A stretch of 26,477 bases of DNA from Phycisphaerales bacterium. Lineage in GTDB: Bacteria; Planctomycetota; Phycisphaerae; SM23-33. Location: the NCBI GenBank assembly GCA_003171235.1, contig PMYM01000155.1:1-26477 (forward strand), in the 5' to 3' direction. Under the pieces are notes generated by a model. The model was not told where the DNA came from, ran no database searches, and saw only the letters and a list, made by a program, of their open reading frames with translations. The translations under genes were made by a program, and so were the position numbers. This document shows, piece by piece, positions 1 through 7,035 of this stretch; position 1 is the stretch's first letter; every line of letters begins with the position of its first letter.

Positions 1-884
1 GCCTTGTGGAAGCACTCCACCGCCAGGCAGCAGCGCCGCAGGTCGTCCCCGCCGGATTGGCCGGGGCGAAGCGACTTGAAGGCGCAGGCCGCCAGCATGG
101 GCCGCCAGCGCTTGCCATCACGCAGCAGCCAGTCTCGCGCGATCTGTTCGGTCTGGGACGAGGCGGCGCCCATCACCTGGTCCAGCACCGCCGGACCAAA
201 CCACCCCGCCACTTCCTGCCGCAGGGCCCAGGCGTCGGGCCGCGACGCCGGGGCGGCGCAGCTTAGCTGGATAGCTTCCTCCACCCAGTCGATGTCCACG
301 CAGGTGTCGCTGCAGCCGTCGCGCAGCAGCGGTATGGCCAGGCCCGGAATGGCCGCCACCTCCAGGTAGGGAAAAACCTTCTCCAGCATGTCCAGGCAAC
401 TGACCCCCACCACGGCGTCGATCTTGCCCGAGGCCAAAAGCTCGGTGACCACGCCCGAGCCTTCCGCCACCATGGTCAGGTAGCCCAGGCGGCGGGCCTG
501 CTTCTGCAGCCCGTCGATGGCGCACTGCCCGCAGGCCTTGCAGGTCAGGCCCAGCTCGTCCACCTGAGCGGGGCAGGCCGACGGGTGCCGCAGGCACTTG
601 GGCAAGAGCAAAAGCCGCCGGTCGTAGGGCACGGCGGCCAGGGCGTCGCGCCAGGTCTGGTTGCTCAGGATGACCACCATCCACTTGAGGTATCGCCCGT
701 CCAGTCCGGCCTGGCCCAGCAGGGCCAGGGCGTGGCTGGTCAATTCGGCCAGGCCCAGGGGCGGGCGCAGGCCAAACCGCCCGACCCGGTTTTGCGCCAG
801 GCCCAACAGCAGGTCGCGCTGGGTGCGGGAGTCGGGCACCAGGTGGGCTGCGCCGCTTTGGGATGTGGTAACAATTTCGGTCAT
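1..884 (-). CDS. DUF116 domain fused to polyprenyl synthetase, 3' end cut by window edge
   Basis: The minus-strand frame from the ATG at 884 is open to base 1 and gives 294 residues without a stop. Residues about 40-200 look like DUF116. They include a cysteine cluster (C97, C104, C115, C118, C121) reading TCKACGQC, a further C163, and C191/C195; such a cluster could bind an Fe-S cluster (inference). From about residue 220 the sequence changes to the start of an all-alpha trans-isoprenyl diphosphate synthase: GKRWRP at 257-262 matches the conserved GGKRLRP substrate-binding element, and AVECFHK at the edge is what precedes the first aspartate-rich motif in this family. The catalytic DDxxD lies outside the window, so activity cannot be judged. 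The ATG is the only usable start, because the frame upstream has no other start codon before a TAA; its ribosome site is weak. The gene follows the radical SAM gene after 231 bp that contain a hairpin repeat cluster. The fusion suggests prenyl-chain synthesis coupled to the redox enzymes upstream. Confidence 0.8.
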   Translation of the reverse strand, partial: MTEIVTTSQSGAAHLVPDSRTQRDLLLGLAQNRVGRFGLRPPLGLAELTSHALALLGQAGLDGRYLKWMVVILSNQTWRDALAAVPYDRRLLLLPKCLRHPSACPAQVDELGLTCKACGQCAIDGLQKQARRLGYLTMVAEGSGVVTELLASGKIDAVVGVSCLDMLEKVFPYLEVAAIPGLAIPLLRDGCSDTCVDIDWVEEAIQLSCAAPASRPDAWALRQEVAGWFGPAVLDQVMGAASSQTEQIARDWLLRDGKRWRPMLAACAFKSLRPGQSGGDDLRRCCLAVECFHK

Positions 885-979
885 AATCGGTACATTCCCG
901 ACCCAACCGGGGCGGGTTGAATATGCAGTTTAACCGCCACGCTCGCCAGGCAGACCCGGAAAAAGCGGCGACGTCTTTC

Positions 980-1088
980 CGTGTCGCGGGCGTCTCGCCC
1001 GCGAGTCGCGAGGAATCGTATTCTCGCGTCTTGGCCATTCCGCGGCCGAGACGGCCGCGGGACGCGCGGGCAGGATGCCCGCGACACG
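980..1088. repeat. Multi-hairpin GC-rich repeat cluster (REP-like)
   Basis: The element is bounded by a perfect 12-bp inverted repeat, CGTGTCGCGGGC at 980-991 and its reverse complement at 1077-1088. Within it are three tight hairpins with five-base loops: 986-991/997-1002 (loop GTCTC), 1040-1047/1053-1060 (perfect 8-bp stem, loop GAGAC) and 1065-1071/1077-1083 (loop AGGAT). A fourth, slightly bulged hairpin spans about 1007-1028. The design resembles clustered REP or BIME elements. It lies between two co-directional genes, so it is probably transcribed and could stabilise or attenuate the mRNA (inference). Short open frames through it are not credible genes. Confidence 0.75.
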
Positions 1089-1115
1089 CCGAAACGCCCA
1101 ATCCGCGCCGCCGTC

Positions 1116-2696
1116 CTAGGCCCGCCCGGCTGGCTGTGTCAGGCGGCGGCGCAGCCGGCGGAAATGCGACCGCCAGGCCCGCACTTCCTGGCCTCCCAGT
1201 GCCCTCACCAGCAGGCGCTTGCCCAGGCTGACGCCGCCGGCCCGCTGGTTGTCCCAGTATAGTCGTGGCACCCAGCGGAAGTTGATCTCGTAGCAGGCCT
1301 GGTAGAGTTCCAGGTGCTCCAGCGTCATCTCCGCCAAGCCAAAGGCCCGCTCGCCCGCCCGGATGGGCTCGTAGAACACCGGGAAGATCACCGCCCGCTC
1401 TCGCGACAGGCGATCCACCAGCCGGTGCGTGCGGCGCACGTCGTCGGGGGTCTCGCCCGGCAGGCCCAGCACCAGGCTAAAGACGCTGAAGAACCCGCTT
1501 TCGGTCATGCGGGAGGCCGCCTGCATGACCATGTCCTCCCAGTCCTCCGCCCGGAAGGGGCCGAACTTGCCCGGGGCGTTGGCGGCCACCAGCAGGCCGT
1601 TGGCCGACTCGACTCCCATGTTCACCCACAGGTAATCGCTGTGCTTGCGCCAGCGGAGCAGGCGGCGGACCTCGGCAAGCTCTTGGGTGGAGAATTGCAG
1701 CAGCGAGCAGATGTTGGCGTGGTCGATCTGCATGAAGTCCAGCGGCTCGACCTGGCGCATCGCCTCCAGCAGGTCGCACAGGGCGGGGAAATTCACCCGC
1801 CCGCCCGATCCGCCGTAGCGGAAAAAGTCCTCGCTGCTGGAGACCACCGCGCTGCGCCCGCCGGCGGCGTTTACCCGCAGGTCCGCCAGTATCGCCTCCA
1901 CCGCCAGGTGCTCCATGCGTTGCAGTCCGGCGGCGCAGAACCGGCAGCCGTTGCCGCACCCCCGGCTGGTCTCGATGACGCCCAGCGCCGACGGCCCGCG
2001 GATGGGTGCGATGAGTTCGACGGCCGAGCGCCGCTGCCGCGCCAAGAGCAGCTTGCCCTTCGTCGTCAATTCCAGCCCCGCCAGGGCGGCATCGCCTTGG
2101 CCGGGAGTGCGGCCGGCAAGCAACTGCTTGAACAGCTCAGGCCCGCCGGCCTCGAAACAGCCCTGGAACACAATGTCGAAACCCTGCTCGATGGCCCGCT
2201 GGGCATTGCGCTCCCACTGCCAGGCCCCCGCCCCGCCGCCGACCATCACGAAGCCGAACTTATCCTTGGCCTGGCGGAGGCGGGCGGTCAGGCGATCCAT
2301 CCAGTGCGCGGTGTACAGCCGGCCTTCCCAGAAGGCGGTGGTGGTGGTGTTGCTCATGCCCCCGCCCAGTGGATCGGAGGAACTGACGCCCACGATCCTG
2401 GTCCAGGGCCCCAGCAATCTGCCCGCCGACTCGGGCGTGGCGCAGGCCACCTGGTCGGGGGTCAATCCCGCCGCCAGCAGGGCCGATTCCACCCGCCTGA
2501 TGCCCAGCGGCGCGGCCTTTGCCCTGCCCTCGGGGTCGGCCGGCATCTTCGGGCTGACCAGCAAGCGCATGGCCAGCTCCGGCACGTGCGTGGTCTGCAT
2601 GGTGCCGAAAATGCCCTCGAACAGCACCTTGTAATCGGCTGAGAGGGTGCGGTCGGCCACCAGCAGGATCGCCGGGCGCAGTGGCTTACCGGCCAT
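1116..2696 (-). CDS. Radical SAM enzyme with B12-binding-like N-terminal region
   Basis: This 526-residue protein carries a radical SAM CxxxCxxC motif (CGNGCRFC, C247/C251/C254) that would hold the [4Fe-4S] cluster cleaving S-adenosylmethionine. The first 200 residues have an alternating alpha/beta look with GGGAGAW near 153-159. That fits the cobalamin-binding-domain layout of B12-dependent radical SAM enzymes, but no DxHxxG cobalamin-ligand motif is present, so B12 use is uncertain. The core continues with typical barrel segments such as VNMGVESANG and VLGLPGETPDDV. The start is well supported: GAAGGA lies five bases before the ATG at 2696. The start overlaps the end of the upstream ferredoxin-like gene by 11 bp, which suggests translational coupling and an electron-donor relationship. 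The substrate is unknown; the prenyl synthase downstream makes an isoprenoid lipid plausible, by inference only. No signal peptide, so cytoplasmic. Confidence 0.85.
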   Translation of the reverse strand: MAGKPLRPAILLVADRTLSADYKVLFEGIFGTMQTTHVPELAMRLLVSPKMPADPEGRAKAAPLGIRRVESALLAAGLTPDQVACATPESAGRLLGPWTRIVGVSSSDPLGGGMSNTTTTAFWEGRLYTAHWMDRLTARLRQAKDKFGFVMVGGGAGAWQWERNAQRAIEQGFDIVFQGCFEAGGPELFKQLLAGRTPGQGDAALAGLELTTKGKLLLARQRRSAVELIAPIRGPSALGVIETSRGCGNGCRFCAAGLQRMEHLAVEAILADLRVNAAGGRSAVVSSSEDFFRYGGSGGRVNFPALCDLLEAMRQVEPLDFMQIDHANICSLLQFSTQELAEVRRLLRWRKHSDYLWVNMGVESANGLLVAANAPGKFGPFRAEDWEDMVMQAASRMTESGFFSVFSLVLGLPGETPDDVRRTHRLVDRLSRERAVIFPVFYEPIRAGERAFGLAEMTLEHLELYQACYEINFRWVPRLYWDNQRAGGVSLGKRLLVRALGGQEVRAWRSHFRRLRRRLTQPAGRA

Positions 2697-3561
2697 GGCG
2701 GTCCTTCTCAGAATCTACCCGGCCGGGGGAAGGAGTAACAGGGTGCGGCGCAGCCGGAGCGGCGCTGGCCGGCAGAGCTTGGCGAAGCGTTTCTTCTATC
2801 GCCTGAGCCTCCAGCGGCGATTGCCCTGCCCGGCGGCGAAGTTCGGCGATCACGTCGCCGCTGAGAACTGTTGGGAGTTGTGCCGCCGGCTCCGAGGCCG
2901 GCTCGCCGTTGACGGGCGGCTGGGAGTACTTGGGGAAAATGATGGCGCCCTTGGGGCACAAGCGGGCGCAGGCGGGGCAGAGGTTTTTGCAGTTTCGCGG
3001 CTGGGCCACTTGCACCTGGCCGGCGGCGTCGAGCTTATAGACGCCGAAGAGGCAGAAGCCCAGGCACTGTTTGCAGTTGACGCAGGCTTGGCGGTCGATG
3101 ATCGGGAACCACGCCGGCCAGGCATCGACCTCTTCGGGTGGCATGGTCACGCTGTCTTTCGCGTGACCATGTTCCGGCCCTGGCAACGGCGAAGACCCCC
3201 CACCTACGTCGGGGGGTGCCAAAGAAACAGGCTGATCCAGGAAAGCGGAGATACTTGCCGGCGTCTCCGGGTCGCGCAGGCTGAGGATGACCGAGCCATC
3301 GGCCACTTCGACGCCCGCCCACTTGAGCAGCCAATGGACCGCGCGCTGGGCGCAGGCCAGCACCAGCACCGGCCGGCGGGTCAGTGCCGCCAGCGACGGA
3401 TCGCGCCGCTGGGCCAGCAGGCAGAGGTCGTCCACTTCCAGGGGACTTCGCCCGCCCCGCCGCAATTGCTCGCGTGCGGCCTGGACGCACTGGGCCGGCA
3501 GGGCCTTGGCTCGCCGGCATCGGCAGATCAGAATGCTATCCGCGTCGGACATCTTGTTCAT
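2686..3561 (-). CDS. Two-[4Fe-4S] ferredoxin-like protein with extra N-terminal domain
   Basis: The protein is about 291 residues. The C-terminal half has two iron-sulfur motifs: CVNCKQCLGFC (C160/163/166/170) and CKNLCPACARLCP (C191/195/198/202). The second is CX3CX2CX3C, one residue longer in the first gap than the classical ferredoxin motif. Both halves together would hold two [4Fe-4S] clusters for electron transfer. The N-terminal part, residues 1-100, has a CRC motif near residue 11 and a hydrophobic VLVLACAQRAVHWLL stretch, recalling small redox adaptor domains of hydrogenase or heterodisulfide reductase systems, but I cannot name the family. A Pro/Gly-rich linker joins them and is encoded by two DNA palindromes. 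Start choice is open: TTG at 3570, ATG at 3561 or ATG at 3552 all fit and none has a strong ribosome site. The gene overlaps the radical SAM gene, so its product is the likely electron donor (inference). Confidence 0.8.
   Translation of the reverse strand: MNKMSDADSILICRCRRAKALPAQCVQAAREQLRRGGRSPLEVDDLCLLAQRRDPSLAALTRRPVLVLACAQRAVHWLLKWAGVEVADGSVILSLRDPETPASISAFLDQPVSLAPPDVGGGSSPLPGPEHGHAKDSVTMPPEEVDAWPAWFPIIDRQACVNCKQCLGFCLFGVYKLDAAGQVQVAQPRNCKNLCPACARLCPKGAIIFPKYSQPPVNGEPASEPAAQLPTVLSGDVIAELRRRAGQSPLEAQAIEETLRQALPASAAPAAPHPVTPSPGRVDSEKDRHGR
3142..3217. repeat. Two adjacent palindromes inside the ferredoxin-like gene
   Basis: The first is a perfect 11-bp inverted repeat, CATGGTCACGC at 3142-3152 and its complement at 3161-3171, with an 8-base loop. 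The second pairs ACCCCCC at 3195-3201 with GGGGGGT at 3211-3217 around a 9-base loop. Both fall in the stretch encoding the low-complexity linker between the two domains of the protein, and the reading frame stays open through them. They look like inserted palindromic elements that became coding. Confidence 0.65.
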
Positions 3562-3612
3562 TCTGTCCAATGCGCATCGGGCAATTCACGCCGTCGCGCG
3601 CCGGCATGGCCT

Positions 3613-4833
3613 CTACTTTGCCTTGAGGTCCACGCACACCAGGTCGCCATTCTGGCCGCGGAGGAAGGCCTTGCCCTCGGCCAGGGCAGGGGGCGACCAG
3701 ATATTGCCCGTGCCCACCTTGGCGGAGCCGGTGGGCTTGAACTCCTGCGGCGAGAGAGGCCCGGCCAGCAGCAGCCCCCCGTCGGTGTTGACCAGCAGGC
3801 GATTGTCGTCCACGATCAACCCGGCCATGTTGCCGGCTGGGTATGACCAGGTCTTCTGGCCGGTCTTGGCCTCCAGGCAGACGACCGAATTCTTGCTGCC
3901 GGCGTTGCCGTCCACCCCGTAGATGTAGTCGCCCACCAGCACCGGACTGCTGAAGTGGGCCGACATGTTCTTGTTCTCCCAGGCGATCTTGCCCGAGGGA
4001 TCGACCAGGGCGCAGCCCCGGCCGTAGCCGCTGGTGATGAACAGCCCGCCGGCCCCTACCGGCAGCGGATCGGGGGCGTTGACGTCGTAGTCGGTTGCCC
4101 AGGGCGTGGAGTGAAGCACCTGCCCGTTGGCTGGATCGACCACGTACAGCGCCTTGGCACCGAAGACCGCCAGAGCGTCCTTGCCGCCCTGCTTGAAGAG
4201 CACCGGCGAGGCATAGCCGGCGGCGTCCTTGCCCGTCTGCCAGGCGACGTTGCCGGTGGCCTTGTCCAGGGCCAAGCCGGCCTTGCCGGCATTGAGGATC
4301 AGGTTTTTGCCATGCACCACCGGCGAGCCGGCAAAGCCCCAGTTGGGCAGCGTCAGGCCCAGGTCGGTCTTGAGGTTCTTGGCCCAGATCTTCTTGCCCT
4401 CCAGGTCCAGGCAGGTGATGTCGCCCATGGCGCCCAAGGCGTACACGCGATTACCCTCCACCGTTGGCGTGGCGCGCGGGCCGTCATACTGCACCTTGCC
4501 GCACTTGTATGGATACTGCCAGACCTGCTGGCCCTTATTATCGACTTGCAGGCAGACAATGCGCTCCTGAGCGTCCTTGTAGCCCATGGTGTATGCCCGG
4601 CCGCCGACGACGGCCACGCTGGAGAAGCCCGCCCCGACGTTGACGCTCCAGAGGGGCTTGAGCTCCTGGCCGAACTGGCTGTTCCAGTCCTTCTGGGCGG
4701 AAATGCCGTTGCGCTGGGGCCCGCGCCACTGGGGCCAGTCGCCGGCGGGGGCGGAGGCGGTCGGCCAGCTCTGGCAAAGTCCGCCGACGGCGGCTGCCAA
4801 GACAATCATCGCTGCTATGACCGTGTTTCGCAT
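3613..4833 (-). CDS. Secreted PQQ-like beta-propeller repeat protein
   Basis: The product is 406 residues with a clear Sec signal peptide (RNTVIAAMIVLAAAVGG, cleavage near residue 20-27), so it is exported. The mature protein starts with DWPQWRGPQRNG, the entry motif of the many PQQ-like/BamB-type propeller proteins of Planctomycetes. It then runs through repeated blades such as AYTMGYKDAQERIVCLQVD, VYALGAMGDITCLDLEG and LYVVDPANGQVLHS. Proteins of this type act as extracytoplasmic scaffolds or sugar/quinone-cofactor enzymes; no dehydrogenase catalytic set is obvious here. The start is the ATG at 4833, with GGAG six bases upstream; the in-frame GTG at 4845 lies ahead of the ribosome site and is less likely. 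It precedes the ferredoxin-like gene by about 50 bp and may share its transcript, but a functional link is not evident. A second propeller protein is encoded at 9862-11157. Confidence 0.85.
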   Translation of the reverse strand: MRNTVIAAMIVLAAAVGGLCQSWPTASAPAGDWPQWRGPQRNGISAQKDWNSQFGQELKPLWSVNVGAGFSSVAVVGGRAYTMGYKDAQERIVCLQVDNKGQQVWQYPYKCGKVQYDGPRATPTVEGNRVYALGAMGDITCLDLEGKKIWAKNLKTDLGLTLPNWGFAGSPVVHGKNLILNAGKAGLALDKATGNVAWQTGKDAAGYASPVLFKQGGKDALAVFGAKALYVVDPANGQVLHSTPWATDYDVNAPDPLPVGAGGLFITSGYGRGCALVDPSGKIAWENKNMSAHFSSPVLVGDYIYGVDGNAGSKNSVVCLEAKTGQKTWSYPAGNMAGLIVDDNRLLVNTDGGLLLAGPLSPQEFKPTGSAKVGTGNIWSPPALAEGKAFLRGQNGDLVCVDLKAK

Positions 4834-4927
4834 GGGGATCTCCACTGCGAGCTTTGCATGACCAGGGGCCGCTGCGGCCGCTGCTTAAGATATCTTACCC
4901 ACCTGCTATGCTCTTTCCTAGAACAAG

Positions 4928-4956
4928 CACCCCCAACCAGGCGGCGGTTGGGGGTG
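4928..4956 (-). terminator. Strong hairpin after the 4991-6853 gene, possible terminator
   Basis: A perfect 11-bp stem (CACCCCCAACC at 4928-4938 and its complement at 4946-4956, 7-base loop) lies 34 bp past the stop of the minus-strand gene. On the minus strand it is followed by a weakly T-rich GCTTGTTCT, so it may be an inefficient intrinsic terminator. Its C5/G5 stem resembles the palindrome at 3195-3217, so it could equally be a repeat element. Confidence 0.5.
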
Positions 4957-4990
4957 GCAGGTACGTCTCATTTGCTGTGTTGGAAGACTA

Positions 4991-6853
4991 TCAGTTCGGC
5001 ACCACTTCTGGCGAAATAATGGGGGCTGTGAGTCCCCCGTCCTCCCCGTCCTGGCGACCGGAGGCGAGCGACTTGAACAGCTTGACGATTTCGCGCACGG
5101 TCTCGGTTGGCACCACCAGGCTAAAGCAGGCGTCCTTGCGGTCGATGTAACCGGCCCCGGCGACGGGCGGCGCAGAGGGCATGTTCAATTTGATGGGGGC
5201 ATTGGGCTCGATCAGGGCCATGCCGTTTTTGATCGCCGTCACCAGGTTGGATGGGCTGATCAGCATTACGGCCATGCGGTCCTTGGGCAGCAGGTCCAGC
5301 ATCTTGGCCGCCTCGGGTTGAGCGGGGAGTTTGCCGCCGCCCTTGGCCACCTTGAGGGCCTCGCCCAGGAACTTGCCTCCCCCGCCGAAGGTGACCACCA
5401 GGGTGGTCTCGTCCACCGGCACAACGCAGGCCTGGACTTGAGTCTGGCCCAGGATGGACTTCATGATATCGTGGGCCTCCGGCGGCATCGAGGCCATCAT
5501 GGGGTGCTCCAGCGTGATGGTGTCCACGTTCTTGCCATCGACGGTCAAGGCGTTCTTGGCGTAAGTGACGGTGAGGCCCTGGAAGGGTCCGGTGGCGCCT
5601 TGCAGGGCGTCGGAGGCCACTTCAACCATTGAAACAATGCTATCCCGCGCTTTCTCCGAGCTGACCACGTCCAGCACCACTGATATGCCCATCACGCCCT
5701 CGCCGGTGGTGTTGCCTCCCAAGTAAACTTGCGTCTGGTTGAGTTGCTGGCGGTAGGTCACCATGGCCTCGAGCAGTTTCTTCTTCTGCTCGTCGGGCAA
5801 GCCCTTGTAAGGCGGAACCTCCAGGGCGGTTTGCACGCTCTTGCGAATCTCCGCGGGCGGCAGTTTCAGTTCCCGCTGGCCGATGGCAAACACGTAGCCC
5901 ATCTCCGGCAGGCGGTCCAGCAGCGATTCGGTCTTGAGGGGCTTGTACTCAGCCAGGGCCTTGCCCAGGACGCTGTCGGGCACGAGGGCTACCCGGCCAT
6001 CCACGATCACGGCCGTGTCGGTTATGCGCGCGCCGAGCATCACGTGATCCACCTGCTTGGCGTATTCCTTCAGTGCGGCAAACTGGGTCTGCATCGAGCC
6101 CAATTGCGCCTGCATCATGGCGATATCTTCACCCGGCCCTTGCTTGGTCAGGGAGTCCAGCACCGACTCCACAATGGGCAGGGCCGACTTGACGTCCACC
6201 CAGGCGACGATGTTGTTGGCCGCCAGCATGTCCTTGTCGGCGGCGGAGAGCTTGCCCGTCACGTCCTTGGTGCTGGCGGCGATGTCCTGGACGACCTTGA
6301 GGTTAGGCCCGATGACGGCAAAGCCGCCGGCCTGCTTGGCATAGCGGCGGCTGCCCGGGCCGGGCGTGAAGACGTAGTAGTCGCCGGTCTTGGTGGGATT
6401 GTAGCCGGCCAGCAGCTTGGCCAGGTCGTTGGTGGGCACGATGCTGGCCACCGGCATGCCTGGCTGATCGCTCGACGGCTGGGATCCGGCCATCTTGCCC
6501 TTGATCCGCGCCGCCAGGTCCACGCCGTACTTGCCCGGGTCCATGACGACGGCGGCCAGTCCGCCCTCGAAGCGCAGGCCGTCGGCGATGTTCAGCTCGC
6601 TCTTGAGCTCCTCCAGCACCGGGCGAGTGGTCAGGGCTTGGCCGGGGCTGACGGCCTTGAGGAAGGCGTCCACCCGCCCGCCCAGGTCCTTGACGTTCTT
6701 GACCAGCACGAAGGCCAGGCAGCCATCCGGCACGCGCGCGAGCACATCGCCGGCGGCAGGGGCGATGCTCGGGGCGGTGGTCTGGCCCACCGCCGCCGAA
6801 ACAACCAACAACGAACCTGCCACCAGGCCCAGCAGTCTTACGGTCATCCGCAT
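4991..6853 (-). CDS. Unrecognised secreted protein of about 620 residues
   Basis: The start is the ATG at 6853: AAGGAG lies six bases upstream and the codons lead directly into a Sec signal peptide (RMTVRLLGLVAGSLLVVSAA, cleavage near VGQ). The ATG at 6889 would add an unlikely charged extension. The mature protein begins with an Ala/Pro-rich stretch and then DVLARVPDGCLAFVLVKNV, followed by alternating alpha/beta sequence rich in Lys, Asp and Val, with few cysteines and no recognisable catalytic motif. Its opening, a statement-like beta-alpha unit after the signal peptide, weakly recalls the DUF3352 group of exported proteins; I do not assign it. It lacks internal membrane helices, so it is probably periplasmic or surface-associated. 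It has its own candidate promoter at 6910-6938 and a hairpin after the stop, so it is probably transcribed alone and divergently from the GH38 gene. Confidence 0.75.
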   Translation of the reverse strand: MRMTVRLLGLVAGSLLVVSAAVGQTTAPSIAPAAGDVLARVPDGCLAFVLVKNVKDLGGRVDAFLKAVSPGQALTTRPVLEELKSELNIADGLRFEGGLAAVVMDPGKYGVDLAARIKGKMAGSQPSSDQPGMPVASIVPTNDLAKLLAGYNPTKTGDYYVFTPGPGSRRYAKQAGGFAVIGPNLKVVQDIAASTKDVTGKLSAADKDMLAANNIVAWVDVKSALPIVESVLDSLTKQGPGEDIAMMQAQLGSMQTQFAALKEYAKQVDHVMLGARITDTAVIVDGRVALVPDSVLGKALAEYKPLKTESLLDRLPEMGYVFAIGQRELKLPPAEIRKSVQTALEVPPYKGLPDEQKKKLLEAMVTYRQQLNQTQVYLGGNTTGEGVMGISVVLDVVSSEKARDSIVSMVEVASDALQGATGPFQGLTVTYAKNALTVDGKNVDTITLEHPMMASMPPEAHDIMKSILGQTQVQACVVPVDETTLVVTFGGGGKFLGEALKVAKGGGKLPAQPEAAKMLDLLPKDRMAVMLISPSNLVTAIKNGMALIEPNAPIKLNMPSAPPVAGAGYIDRKDACFSLVVPTETVREIVKLFKSLASGRQDGEDGGLTAPIISPEVVPN

Positions 6854-6909
6854 AGGGTTCTCCTTTTCGTTTTTTCGCCGGGGGTCCATCGACCAACAGG
6901 CGATTTAGA

Positions 6910-6938
6910 ACTATACGCCGGCCCGGAAGGAACCTCAA
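6910..6938 (-). promoter_or_regulatory. Candidate sigma70-type promoter for the 4991-6853 gene
   Basis: On the minus strand, TTGAGG (6938-6933) and TATAGT (6915-6910) are separated by 17 bases. The predicted start of transcription near 6903 leaves a leader of about 50 nt that includes the AAGGAG ribosome site. The -10 box matches five of six consensus positions and the -35 box four of six. Confidence 0.5.
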
Positions 6939-6999
6939 CCACATTCGTCCGCCCGGCCTGGGCCCGAAGCGTTTTTGCCGCTGGCGCTCTAAATGCCAA

Positions 7000-7028
7000 T
7001 TGAAAATCGAGGACTCCCCATCGACAAT
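7000..7028 (+). promoter_or_regulatory. Candidate promoter for the GH38 gene, predicting a leaderless mRNA
   Basis: TTGAAA (7000-7005) and GACAAT (7023-7028) are 17 bases apart. Transcription would start near 7035, at the ATG at 7036. This fits the absence of a ribosome site in front of that ATG. The -10 match is only four of six, so the call is tentative. Confidence 0.35.
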
Positions 7029-7035
7029 CTCTCTC

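Noticed and set aside
917..1262. Overlapping small open frames on both strands across the 980-1088 repeat
   Set aside because: They are created by the GC-rich palindromes, have no ribosome site or recognisable protein features, and run into the radical SAM gene.
1314..2642. Long plus-strand open frame of 442 codons opposite the radical SAM gene
   Set aside because: It is antisense to a gene with clear motifs and its translation is His/Gly/Gln-rich without domains, as expected of a shadow frame in GC-rich DNA.
7000..7035. TTG start at 7000 for the GH38 gene
   Set aside because: It adds 12 residues not typical of the family, has no ribosome site, and the same bases form a candidate -35 box. 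It is not fully excluded.
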